Positions 1-7,345 are shown, counted from the stretch's first letter. The stretch: DNA of 10,343 nucleotides from Akkermansiaceae bacterium UBA985 (GCA_002292185.1 DBBL01000064.1:1-10343), one strand, 5' to 3'. The notes: generated from the letters alone by a model not told the origin. Program-made: numbers and translations.

Positions 1-2563
1 ACTCGGTGACAAAATCTCTGTCCGTCAAAAGCTCTCGACTAGGGTGGTTTTCGGGAAGGGCCACCGTGACATGTGCCTCATTGTTTTTGTTGAACGCTTT
101 AGACTGAACTTCCTTCTCGATCGCCGTCTGAATGACAGCTCGTAATTCCAAGAGCACATCAATCTGAGCTACCGCTTCACCAGATTGAAAATCTGGGTCT
201 ACTACTGGGAAATCCTGTTCATGAATGCTGCCCTCATTACCCGCATGCTCCCAAGCTTCATCCGCTGTGAATGCAAGAATAGGCGCTATCAAACGACATA
301 CCGCATCAAACACACGATGCATGACTGTCTGTGCTGCAAGACGGCGCTTAGAATCTAGAGCATCGCAGTACATCCTATCTTTGGTGATATCAATATAGAG
401 TGCACTGAGCTCATGAGCACAAAATTGGTTGATCTCATTGAACACCTTGCGGAACTGATAGGCGTCATAGGCCTTGCTACACTCTGAAATCACCCCGTTG
501 AGACGCTCAAGAACCCAACGATCGAGCAGGGTCATTTCCTCCTTCGAAACAGACTGTGTGCTCGCATCAAAGCCATTGATGTTACCCAATAAAATACGCA
601 GGGTATTGCGCAAACGGCGATACGGGTCCGTGACTTGCTTGAAGAGTTTATCTGAGAAGGGAACCTCCGTCTGCCAGTCAACCGATGCAGCCCACAGGCG
701 CACAATATCAGAGCCGAACTGATCGTAATAATGCTTTGCATTAATTGGCTTGCTGCCTGACTTGGAAATTTTCTTACCTGAGGTATCCACCACAAACCCG
801 TGGGTCATGACCGCCTTGTATGGGGCTGCACCACGAGCGGCTACACTAAGCATGAGCGAACTCTGGAACCACCCACGGTGTTGGTCCGTAGCCTCCAAAT
901 AAAGATCTGCAGGCGTAGAAAGCTCCGGATGCCGATCCATAACCGCAACATGACTTGAGCCAGAGTCAATCCAGACATCAAGCGTATCGCGGCATTTAGT
1001 GCAGCCCTCTGGCAAACCTAGACGCGCTGCTAGCTCTGCATCATCAAGCTCAAACCAGATATTGGTTCCTTCACATTCAACCAGATCGGCTACTTTAGCA
1101 ATCAGCTCCGTGCTGATGATTGCCTCACCATTCTTATCAAAAAACACAGGCAAGGGCACACCCCAGGTGCGCTGTCGTGAAATACACCAGTCAGGTCTAG
1201 ACTCCACCGTGCCGTAAATGCGGTTACGACCCCATTTAGGCAACCATTCGACCTTGTCAATTTCCTCTAGGGCTTTGCCTCGTATGTCTTTGAGCGAAAT
1301 AAAGAATTGCTCAACAGCACGGAAAATAATCGGTGTCTTCGACCGCCAGCAATGTGGGTATTGATGCTCGTAGAGCTCGCGGCCAAGCATAGCACCAGCC
1401 TCTTCCAAAATTTCGGTAATACGCTTGTTGGTTTTGAACACATGCTGACCAACCAACTCATCAAGGCCGCATTCAGAGGTGAACTTACCATCAGCATCCA
1501 CCGGGGAAAGTAAACCGAGGTCATTTTGCTGGCCCGCTACATAGTCGTCTGCACCGTGACCCGGAGCGATATGAACGGCACCTGTTCCTGTCTCCGTCGT
1601 CACAAAATTCGCCAAAATGATCTTCGCCGAGCGCGGTAAAAATGGATGAGCTGCTTGCATTCCCTCCAACTCACCCCCCTTGAAGCCGGAATGCGTTTCA
1701 CTCAACACAAAGCCCGTCTTGGCTGCAAAATCATCGAGTAAATCCTTGGCTACAATGAGCTTCTGCTTGCGCCCATCCTCATGCACAAACGTTCCACATA
1801 CGTACTCGAACTGCTCGTGAACAGCGATACCGAGGTTAGCGGGAAGAGTCCACGGAGTCGTGGTCCATATCACCATAGAGGCACCAGCAAGATCACCGCT
1901 GGCATCCTTAAGTGCAAAGCGAACGTATACCGCCATGCTCTTTTTATCTAAATACTCTACCTCTGCCTCAGCAAGAGCCGTTCCTGCGCCATAACTCCAC
2001 AGCACAGGCTTGCGGCTCTGGTAGACAGCGTCCATTTCAACAAGCTTACCAAAAGTCCTGATGATGTCGGCCTCATAGGTGGGATCAAGTGTCAAATAAG
2101 GATTCTCCCAGTCACCAAATACTCCTAAGCGGCGAAAACTCTCTCGCTGAATATCAATGAAACCGCGGGCAAATTCGGAACAACGCCGGCGCACCTCAGC
2201 AGGCTCCTCATTTCTTGCGTCTTGCATCACCTTGAACTCAATGGGAAGTCCGTGACAATCCCAGCCCGGAATATAGGGCGTCTCAAAGCCAGCCATTGTC
2301 TTAGATTTCAACACCAGATCCTTGAGCACCTTGTTCAAGGCTGTGCCCATATGCACATCACCATTCGCAAAGGGCGGGCCATCATGAAGAATAAAGCGTG
2401 GCGCGCCTTGATCTTTACGGCGTTTCTGAATGCTTTGGTAAAGACCCTGATCATTCCAGCGCTGAAGACGCTTGGGTTCATTTTTTACCAAATCCCCGCG
2501 CATGGGGAAGGTAGTCTCAGGCAGACTAAGGGTGTCCTTGTAGTTTTTTGCTTCCTCGCTCAT
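1..2563 (-). CDS. ileS: Isoleucyl-tRNA synthetase, class I (C-terminus beyond left edge)
   Basis: Charges tRNA-Ile with isoleucine in the cytoplasm and edits misactivated valine. The open frame runs from an ATG at 2563 down to base 2 without a stop, giving 854 codons; family members are about 930 residues, so the last 75-100 residues, including any C-terminal zinc finger, are outside. Visible landmarks: the ATP-binding HIGH-type signature in the form PPFANGDVHMG (about residues 63-73), GWDCHGLPIE (100-109), the CP1 editing-domain threonine motif WTTTPWTLPAN (233-243), DVWIDSG before the second active-site element, and KMSKS in the form KISKS (598-602). An anticodon-binding helical region follows, ending at the window edge in a stretch containing NEAHVTV. 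There is no Shine-Dalgarno sequence before the ATG. The thioredoxin gene lies 126 bases upstream on the same strand, so co-transcription is possible. Identification is secure; the start is supported by a typical N-terminal length. Confidence 0.97.
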   Translation of the reverse strand, partial: MSEEAKNYKDTLSLPETTFPMRGDLVKNEPKRLQRWNDQGLYQSIQKRRKDQGAPRFILHDGPPFANGDVHMGTALNKVLKDLVLKSKTMAGFETPYIPGWDCHGLPIEFKVMQDARNEEPAEVRRRCSEFARGFIDIQRESFRRLGVFGDWENPYLTLDPTYEADIIRTFGKLVEMDAVYQSRKPVLWSYGAGTALAEAEVEYLDKKSMAVYVRFALKDASGDLAGASMVIWTTTPWTLPANLGIAVHEQFEYVCGTFVHEDGRKQKLIVAKDLLDDFAAKTGFVLSETHSGFKGGELEGMQAAHPFLPRSAKIILANFVTTETGTGAVHIAPGHGADDYVAGQQNDLGLLSPVDADGKFTSECGLDELVGQHVFKTNKRITEILEEAGAMLGRELYEHQYPHCWRSKTPIIFRAVEQFFISLKDIRGKALEEIDKVEWLPKWGRNRIYGTVESRPDWCISRQRTWGVPLPVFFDKNGEAIISTELIAKVADLVECEGTNIWFELDDAELAARLGLPEGCTKCRDTLDVWIDSGSSHVAVMDRHPELSTPADLYLEATDQHRGWFQSSLMLSVAARGAAPYKAVMTHGFVVDTSGKKISKSGSKPINAKHYYDQFGSDIVRLWAASVDWQTEVPFSDKLFKQVTDPYRRLRNTLRILLGNINGFDASTQSVSKEEMTLLDRWVLERLNGVISECSKAYDAYQFRKVFNEINQFCAHELSALYIDITKDRMYCDALDSKRRLAAQTVMHRVFDAVCRLIAPILAFTADEAWEHAGNEGSIHEQDFPVVDPDFQSGEAVAQIDVLLELRAVIQTAIEKEVQSKAFNKNNEAHVTVALPENHPSRELLTDRDFVTE

Positions 2564-2689
2564 TGGATATGGTGGCTTCTCGAGGCGCGGAAGCTAGACA
2601 CTAAGCCCCATGGGGTCAATGGCGTAGTTGCGCAAGCTCAGAGCTTTTAATCAGCTAAAGAGAGAAAACATGAGCTAATGAAACTCTGA
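2564..2689 (-). other. Spacer between thioredoxin gene and ileS
   Basis: This 126-base gap separates two genes on the minus strand. It holds a perfect 10-base palindrome CCCCATGGGG (2606-2615) and a short inverted repeat, AAGCT-CAG-AGCTT (2634-2646), which is followed on the plus strand by only a few T or A bases. Neither looks like a strong intrinsic terminator in the direction of transcription. The gap is too short for a T-box leader, and I see no specifier or antiterminator bulge. No gene is supported here. Confidence 0.4.
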
Positions 2690-3268
2690 TCACTCTGGCG
2701 TCACTCCGGGAGGCATCCATTCCTTGGGCATTGGCTGTATGGCAGGCACGATAGGATTGCCATCTTCATCGGTCTCCTTTCCCCAGGAAGCAGCATGCAG
2801 GTCAATCTGCTGCTGAATAATATCTTTGGGGTAAGCGCCTGAAAACTGGTGCACTTTCTCTCCTTTGCGATAAAACTGAACCGTTGGCACTCCACTAATA
2901 TTCTCTTCCTGCGCCCATTCACGGTTTTGGTTTGCATTAACTTTTACGATGCGCACTTTTTTGGCATTATCCTTTGCGAGCTGCTCCAACACGGGAGCAA
3001 AAGATTTACAGGGTCCTCACGTATCGGTGTAAAATTCCACCATCACCAGCTTTGATTCATTAGCAATCAAAGCCTGTGCCTCCTTCTGATTCATGGCATC
3101 CACGGTCGAATGACTACTCCCCTGGCCTCCCATATCCTTGATACGATCCACAAGCTCGCTCATTTTGTTACAGGAGCTCATTAAAAGAACACAAGCTGCG
3201 CCCAGAAGAACCGCCCTTCCATGTATAAACCTATTTGTTGGTCGAGAAGCAGATCTACAATGTTTCAT
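2690..3268 (-). CDS. Thioredoxin-fold lipoprotein, candidate selenoprotein (UGPC active site, TGA at codon 84)
   Basis: The frame from ATG 3268 to the stop at 2690 is 193 codons and is interrupted only by a TGA at 3019-3017. That codon falls exactly where the first cysteine of the thioredoxin CGPC motif should be: the protein reads FYTDT-U-GPCKSFAPVLEQLA. Downstream in the same frame the fold is intact: resolving Cys87, VKVNANQN (108-115) and the cis-proline loop SGVPT (125-129), followed by a 35-residue proline-rich tail. The N-terminus has a basic stretch, a hydrophobic segment (about 19-30) and LLMSSC with Cys33 as likely lipidation site, so the protein probably acts as an envelope thiol oxidoreductase or reductase. 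A hairpin 17-36 bases after the TGA fits a bacterial SECIS. The gene ends with its own TGA. Alternative: a pseudogene created by one Cys-to-TGA change; the position, the hairpin and the clean downstream frame argue against this. The residue before U is Thr instead of the usual Trp. Confidence 0.82.
2981..3000 (-). promoter_or_regulatory. Candidate bacterial SECIS hairpin after the in-frame TGA
   Basis: Reading the minus strand, the core stem GCTCC/GGAGC closes a six-base loop CGTGTT and is extended outward by a T-A and a T-G pair, giving a seven-pair stem. It spans nucleotides 17-36 after the TGA. The loop guanine is the second loop base, 25 nucleotides after the TGA. As generally described, bacterial SECIS elements need a short stem, a small apical loop with G among its first two bases, and about 16-37 nucleotides from UGA to loop; this hairpin meets all three. 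SelB with Sec-tRNA would bind it. That it binds SelB is inferred from shape and position only. Confidence 0.68.
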
Positions 3269-3377
3269 GGGGATTAATTATCACAATTACTTAACTTTTA
3301 CAAGATGCTGATTTCGTTTAAATTCACAACATAGATTTAATCTGTAACTTTGCCCAAAAACATCTTAGCCTACGCCT
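3269..3377. promoter_or_regulatory. AT-rich divergent promoter region between the thioredoxin gene and nadK
   Basis: This 109-base AT-rich gap lies between two gene starts facing apart, so it should hold promoters in both directions. On the plus strand TTTACA (3297-3302) and TAAATT (3319-3324) are 16 bases apart and resemble -35 and -10 boxes for nadK. On the minus strand TG-T-GATAAT, with its -10 hexamer at 3282-3277, resembles an extended -10 box only 8 bases before the thioredoxin ATG, which would give a nearly leaderless transcript. These matches come from eye inspection of AT-rich DNA and could be chance. Confidence 0.35.
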
Positions 3378-4232
3378 GTGAAAGTAGGCATCCTTGCAAA
3401 CCCGAATAAAAAAGGGGTAGATCAAATCATCAAGAATCTCTGTAGATCTTTAGAGCGTGAAAAACTTACGCCGGTTCTTGAAACCGTAACTGCGCAAATA
3501 ATCAATGCAGCTGGAGGTATCGAGCCGAAGGAGCTGGCAGCCACTTGCGACCTCGTCGCCGTATTAGGAGGTGACGGCACCATGCTTAATGCCGCAAATC
3601 AGCTCGGACCAGCTGACATTCCTGTTGCGGGAATTAATGTCGGAACGTTGGGGTTTCTGACAACATGCACTGACAGCGAGCTCGACATTTTTGCCAAAGC
3701 CGTAGCGCAAAAAGACTACACTCTCATCAAACGCATGCAACTGCTCGCAACCATTACATCGGCTAATGGTGAGAAGAGGAGCTTTCGGGCCCTCAATGAG
3801 GTCACCCTTGCGCGCGGACAAACCGGACGCCTTGTTGAGCTGGATGCCTGGGTAGACGGCGAGTTACTCAACCACTATCGTGCAGATGGTCTGATTGTCG
3901 CTACCACAACAGGATCAACAGCGTATTCGCTCTCCGCAGGCGGGCCGCTCATTGCTCCAAAAGCTGAAGTTTTTGTGATTACTCCAATTTGCCCTCACTC
4001 ACTGAGCAACCGGTCTCTGGTGGTTTCGCACAGCTCATTGGTTGAGCTTGCTCCAGCTGAGAATGCGGAATGCCCGATGTTTCTCACCGTAGATGGTCGT
4101 GATGTCATGGCGATCAATCAAGGCGACCGCATTCAAGTCGAGCAAGCTGGGCACGCTTTGCCGCTACTTCGCCTTGAAGGCCGTAATTTCTACTCAACAC
4201 TGCGGCAAAAATTAGGCTGGGGACGAGATTAA
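3378..4232 (+). CDS. nadK: NAD kinase
   Basis: Phosphorylates NAD to NADP in the cytoplasm, the only route to NADP in most bacteria. The 284-residue product has the usual family length. Diagnostic motifs are GGDGT (residues 64-68), which binds ATP/NAD phosphates and carries the catalytic aspartate, NVGTLGFL (87-94), NE (140-141) contacting the nicotinamide riboside, and the glycine-rich GLIVATTTGSTAYSLSAGGP block (171-190). The C-terminal beta domain includes TVDGRD. The start is a GTG; it gives the standard N-terminus MKVGILANPNK, and no in-frame ATG lies nearby. No Shine-Dalgarno is visible. It is divergent from the thioredoxin gene and followed after 61 bases by pepP on the same strand, which may share its transcript. 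Nothing looks damaged. Confidence 0.96.
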   Translation: MKVGILANPNKKGVDQIIKNLCRSLEREKLTPVLETVTAQIINAAGGIEPKELAATCDLVAVLGGDGTMLNAANQLGPADIPVAGINVGTLGFLTTCTDSELDIFAKAVAQKDYTLIKRMQLLATITSANGEKRSFRALNEVTLARGQTGRLVELDAWVDGELLNHYRADGLIVATTTGSTAYSLSAGGPLIAPKAEVFVITPICPHSLSNRSLVVSHSSLVELAPAENAECPMFLTVDGRDVMAINQGDRIQVEQAGHALPLLRLEGRNFYSTLRQKLGWGRD

Positions 4233-4264
4233 ATTGCTTTGAAACGTAACGTCAAAACTCGCAT

Positions 4265-4287
4265 CTGATACCTCTACCACTGATACC
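4265..4287 (+). repeat. Two direct copies of CTGATACC before pepP (third copy at its stop)
   Basis: CTGATACC occurs at 4265-4272 and 4280-4287, 15 bases start to start, just upstream of the pepP ATG. A third copy at 5595-5602 overlaps the pepP stop codon. An eight-base word three times around one gene is more than expected by chance, but no function is evident. Confidence 0.4.
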
Positions 4288-4293
4288 GACAGC

Positions 4294-5598
4294 ATGAGAT
4301 ACGACCCAGCCGACTCACAACTTTTCGTCTATAACCGATCTCGCTTATCGGCCATGCTCAAACCCAATAGCATCGCGATACTTGACTCCAATGACTTGAT
4401 GCCCACCAATGCAGACGGCACGCTTCCTTGGCGACAAAACTCAGACCTCTATTACCTCTCTGGTATCGATCAAGAGGAAAGCACCTTGCTACTCTTTCCT
4501 GATGCAGTTGAAGAAATAGATCGGGAGATTCTTTTCATCAAAGAAACCAGTGAACACATTGCCATTTGGGAAGGTGAAAAACTCTCCCAGCAAATTGCGA
4601 CCAAGCTATCCGGTATTTCTAATGTCCAGTGGAACTGTCAGTTAGACACCGTTTTGGAACGCCTCACTCAGCAAGCTGAGCATATTTACCTCAATGCAAA
4701 TGAGCACCCACGAGCTGACATGACCGTGCAAACTCGTGATGTCCGATTACTTGAAAAATGCCAACAAAACTACCCTCACCATCACCATGAACGTCTCGCC
4801 CCCTTGATGCATCAACTCAGAATCATCAAACATCCCCTAGAGATTAAGATGATACAGAAAGCCTGTGACATCACCGAAGCCGGATTTAGGCGCGTGCTTG
4901 GCTTTATCGGACAAGGCGTTGGCGAGTGGGAAATTGAAGCTGAATTCATCCATGAGTTCATCAAACGACAGTCGACGGGTTTTGCTTACACCCCGATCAT
5001 CGCCAGCGGCAAAAATAGCTGCGTACTTCACTACATAAAGAATAACCAACGCTGTCAGGATGGCGAATTACTGCTCATGGATGTTGCTGCAGAGTATGGC
5101 AATTGGAACTCAGACATGACCCGAACTGTTCCCGTTAACGGAAAATTCACCAAGCGACAACGAGCTGTCTATGACGCTGTTCTCCGAGTTCTTAGGAAGT
5201 GCAATGACATCCTGCGCCCTGGCCTCATGCCCAAGGACTACCAAAATCAAACCATTGATTTCATGGAAGGCGAACTCATCGAGCTAGGACTCATTGATAA
5301 AGATGAGGCCAAGCAACAAGACTCCAGCAAACCTCTGGTGAAAAAATATTTCATGCACAGCACATCGCATCACCTGGGACTCGACGTCCATGATGTTTGC
5401 CCACCTGATGAGCCTTATGCTCTGGGCATGGTCCTCACCATCGAACCCGGCATTTATATTCCGGATGAAAAAATAGGCATACGCCTAGAAAACAACGTCC
5501 TTATTGGAGAAACAGAAAACCTAGACCTCATGTCCAACATTCCCATCGAGGCTGCTGAAATCGAGGCATTGATGTCTCGTGCTCATATAGACTCCTGA
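4294..5598 (+). CDS. pepP: Xaa-Pro aminopeptidase (M24 family, PepP type)
   Basis: A cytoplasmic dimetal aminopeptidase that removes an N-terminal residue preceding proline. The 434 residues match the E. coli enzyme (441) in length and layout. An N-terminal AMP_N-type domain (about 1-165) includes NRSRL and SDLYYLSGI, and the pita-bread catalytic domain follows. The five metal ligands can be assigned by alignment to the family pattern: Asp263 (LLMDVAAEYG), Asp274 (WNSDMTRT), His359 (STSHHLGLDVHD), Glu384 (LTIEPGIYI) and Glu399 (GIRLEN). Substrate-binding His366 lies in VHD. A run of four histidines (162-165) sits in the domain linker and does not belong to the active site. The ATG start agrees with the family N-terminus. 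It follows nadK by 61 bases with no obvious terminator between, and converges with the TPR gene at its end. Confidence 0.94.
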   Translation: MRYDPADSQLFVYNRSRLSAMLKPNSIAILDSNDLMPTNADGTLPWRQNSDLYYLSGIDQEESTLLLFPDAVEEIDREILFIKETSEHIAIWEGEKLSQQIATKLSGISNVQWNCQLDTVLERLTQQAEHIYLNANEHPRADMTVQTRDVRLLEKCQQNYPHHHHERLAPLMHQLRIIKHPLEIKMIQKACDITEAGFRRVLGFIGQGVGEWEIEAEFIHEFIKRQSTGFAYTPIIASGKNSCVLHYIKNNQRCQDGELLLMDVAAEYGNWNSDMTRTVPVNGKFTKRQRAVYDAVLRVLRKCNDILRPGLMPKDYQNQTIDFMEGELIELGLIDKDEAKQQDSSKPLVKKYFMHSTSHHLGLDVHDVCPPDEPYALGMVLTIEPGIYIPDEKIGIRLENNVLIGETENLDLMSNIPIEAAEIEALMSRAHIDS

Positions 5599-5644
5599 TA
5601 CCACCAGGGTCTAAGCTGTTCAAAGCCTGACCGCCACACCAGCT

Positions 5645-5667
5645 ATTGAGTCTATCTAACGCTCAAT
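5645..5667. terminator. Weak stem-loop between convergent pepP and TPR genes
   Basis: ATTGAG (5645-5650) and CTCAAT (5662-5667) can pair around an 11-base loop, directly abutting the stop codon of the TPR gene. On the plus strand only TTTA follows, and on the minus strand there is no T-run, so this would be a weak terminator at best. Its position between two convergent genes is the main support. Confidence 0.28.
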
Positions 5668-6561
5668 TTAGTGTGCTCTCTTGAGCATTTTACTGGCCCG
5701 TTTTTCCACTGAACATGCAGACTTATCATCTTCATGAGCACGGAGAAACTCAGCAAAGTTAGCTGACACCGTGGCGTAATCCATGGGTGCCTCTTTCACC
5801 TTATCCTCGTAGATTTTGAGTGAAGTTTGGTAGTTTTCTTTTGCCCATCCTTCTTCCCCAGTGTGGCTGAGGGCGACTGCTAGGTTGGCATAGGCCTGCG
5901 CTGTTTCCAGATGTTTCTCGCCGAACACCTTGCGGCGCGCATCGAGAGCCATGACAAACATTTCACGAGCTTGATCGTAACATCCCGCCGCCAAATAAAG
6001 AGCTCCAATGTTATTACAAATCGCTGCGGTTTCTTCGTCCTCTGAACCTAAATGCTCGTTATAAAGCTCGAGTGCTTTGAGGTATAAATTTTCTGCGGTA
6101 TCAAAATCTCCACAACTCTTGTAAATGTAGGCCAGATTGTTGCATAAACTTGCGATATCGATCGCTGAGGGTGGATCCATCCGCTCAAACAACTCAATAC
6201 TACGCTCATAAAAAGTGATGGCCTCGTCTGTGTTACCATCTGTTTCATAAACCACTGCTACACTGGCACTGAGACGAGCCAAGGCCTCCGTTTTGGAATC
6301 CTCACCTTCGAGAAGTTCTAGTGCCTCGAAATAGGACTTCCTTGCCTCTTCAAGATTACCATATTGGCGATAAAAATCACCTTGGACCTCAAGTGAAAAT
6401 GAGAACTCATCAATATTCTCGGGATCCTCTTGATATTTTGAACGTGACTTCTCAACTGCCGTGCTAGCTGTATTCTTAGCCTCATCCCATCGACCGGCTT
6501 GGCAAAGTTGCCTCACACGATCATGTAACATGTTCAGTAAATTGTCTGTTCCTGAGTCCAT
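5668..6561 (-). CDS. Tetratricopeptide repeat protein, kinesin-light-chain type
   Basis: A 297-residue helical repeat protein with no signal peptide or membrane segment, so probably cytoplasmic. After a short N-terminal helix pair (about 7-40), TPR units can be seen at roughly 53-88 (GDFYRQYGNLEEARKSYFEAL), 94-128, 136-170 (CNNLAYIYKSCGDFDTAENLY), 178-212 (CNNIGALYLAAGCYDQAREMF) and 220-254, with a degenerate sixth unit at the end. The 42-residue spacing and the NNL(A/G).(I/L)Y pattern are those of kinesin-light-chain TPRs, which are protein-protein scaffolds. No enzymatic domain is present and the partner is unknown. The ATG has no Shine-Dalgarno; a tandem 11-base repeat lies immediately upstream. 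It is transcribed in the same direction as recO, 123 bases away. Confidence 0.88.
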   Translation of the reverse strand: MDSGTDNLLNMLHDRVRQLCQAGRWDEAKNTASTAVEKSRSKYQEDPENIDEFSFSLEVQGDFYRQYGNLEEARKSYFEALELLEGEDSKTEALARLSASVAVVYETDGNTDEAITFYERSIELFERMDPPSAIDIASLCNNLAYIYKSCGDFDTAENLYLKALELYNEHLGSEDEETAAICNNIGALYLAAGCYDQAREMFVMALDARRKVFGEKHLETAQAYANLAVALSHTGEEGWAKENYQTSLKIYEDKVKEAPMDYATVSANFAEFLRAHEDDKSACSVEKRASKMLKRAH

Positions 6562-6563
6562 TT

Positions 6564-6585
6564 ATTCTGGTGAGATTCTGGTGAG
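6564..6585 (-). repeat. Perfect tandem 11-base duplication at the TPR gene start
   Basis: ATTCTGGTGAG is repeated twice without a gap (6564-6574 and 6575-6585), two bases upstream of the TPR gene ATG. On the transcribed strand this reads CTCACCAGAAT twice in the space where a ribosome binding site would be. It may be a replication-slippage duplication or a paired binding site. Confidence 0.6.
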
Positions 6586-6622
6586 CTAAATTACAGTCAC
6601 ACCCATGATGATTAATGTGAGA

Positions 6623-6634
6623 CCTGTATACAGG
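6623..6634. promoter_or_regulatory. Twelve-base perfect palindrome upstream of the TPR gene
   Basis: CCTGTATACAGG is fully self-complementary and lies 62 bases upstream of the TPR start codon, in the 123-base gap after recO. Such a site could be a dimeric repressor operator. The half-sites CTGT and ACAG recall the E. coli LexA box, but their spacing (2 bases rather than 8) is wrong for it. No regulator is identified. Confidence 0.3.
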
Positions 6635-6684
6635 CATTTAACACTAGGTAAAACCTCATGACCAGACATAAATCAGTGCCTCGT

Positions 6685-7233
6685 CTAACTTCCAAGCTCG
6701 TCGATACAAGCAGATCTGGCGCGAGGCATACTACCAAACGCCTGCTCCAAAGCCATGGCTGCACTGGAGCGCTCATGAGCAACTCCCAGCAAACGAGCTA
6801 ACTCATGTTCAAAGTGTAACACCCCACGTTGATCAGCACCATGATCACCGATATAACCCAGACCTCTCTTCAGCAGATCATAAAGTTCAGGCACAGGGTG
6901 GTCGGGTTCCACCACGTGTGCTAATAGCTCAACGAAGTAGGAGGCGACCAGCGTATCCTTATATCTTTTCCTTATATTTTCACGGTAATCCAGCACGGCT
7001 ATTTCGCTTAGAGTGTGCAGCTCGCTCTTTCGGCTCCGCACCCAGTTAAGCTCGGCTTCAAAAAATAAATCCAGCTTGCCGGCGAACGAACCCTTAGCCC
7101 GTCGCCCCCCCTTGGCAACGGTCTTAATCAAGCCATGGTCACGAGTACACCAATGCACAATTAAGCTCGTCTCCGTGAGCTTAGTAAGCCGAATAATAAT
7201 GCCCTCTGATTTCTCCATCTGCAAAGTCATAGT
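6685..7233 (-). CDS. recO: DNA repair protein RecO (short form)
   Basis: RecO works with RecR to load RecA on SSB-coated single strands in RecFOR recombination. The N-terminal OB-fold signature is clear: EGIIIRLTKLTETSLIVHWCTRDHGLIKTVAKGGRR, then the F(A/E)AEL-type strand FFEAELNWV. A helical domain follows, with YFVELLAHVVEPDHPVPELYDLL and a final FEHELARLLGV helix. From the ATG at 7233 the product is 182 residues, against about 240 for typical RecO. It lacks the C-terminal four-cysteine zinc site; only two cysteines are present. It does not look frameshifted, so the short form is probably lineage-typical. Starts at 7218 (MEKSEG) or a GTG at 7275 are also possible; none has a Shine-Dalgarno. 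It is divergent from prfB. Confidence 0.85.
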   Translation of the reverse strand, partial: TMTLQMEKSEGIIIRLTKLTETSLIVHWCTRDHGLIKTVAKGGRRAKGSFAGKLDLFFEAELNWVRSRKSELHTLSEIAVLDYRENIRKRYKDTLVASYFVELLAHVVEPDHPVPELYDLLKRGLGYIGDHGADQRGVLHFEHELARLLGVAHERSSAAMALEQAFGSMPRARSACIDELGS

Positions 7234-7345
7234 GAAGCTATTTAGCCTCACACTAAACAACAAATTTACCTGCACCTTGATCTTGCCGCCTTTTTACTAT
7301 TTGGAGTTTGAATCTTACGTGCCAGCGGCTAAGAATCTGCCACGC
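7234..7345. promoter_or_regulatory. Divergent recO/prfB intergenic region
   Basis: This 112-base gap lies between oppositely directed recO and prfB starts and should contain both promoters. I could not assign convincing -35 and -10 pairs by eye. If recO starts at the upstream GTG (7275) part of the gap is coding. Confidence 0.35.

Noticed and set aside
2606..2615. Palindrome CCCCATGGGG upstream of ileS as an operator or a start codon of a small gene
   Set aside because: A single 10-base palindrome is weak evidence. The ATG within it opens a frame of only a few codons (MGLSV) before TAG.
2222..2650. Long plus-strand open frame opposite the ileS start, and similar frames opposite other genes
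   Set aside because: These overlap genes with full family motifs on the other strand, and their translations show no recognisable domain. They are shadows of the real genes.
3017..3019. The thioredoxin TGA read as a plain nonsense mutation (pseudogene) or as general reassignment of UGA to sense
   Set aside because: UGA is used as a normal stop by pepP, prfB and this gene itself, so the code is not reassigned. A random nonsense change would be unlikely to hit exactly the catalytic Cys with a SECIS-like hairpin behind it and no other damage. The pseudogene option cannot be fully excluded from one sequence.
4777..4788. Run of four histidines in PepP as a metal site or artificial tag
   Set aside because: It lies in the linker between the N-terminal and catalytic domains. 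The five metal ligands are accounted for elsewhere, and codons and context are ordinary.
6623..6634. CCTGTATACAGG as a LexA (SOS) box near recO
   Set aside because: The CTGT and ACAG half-sites are 2 bases apart, not 8 as in the E. coli type box, and the site lies downstream of recO, not before it.
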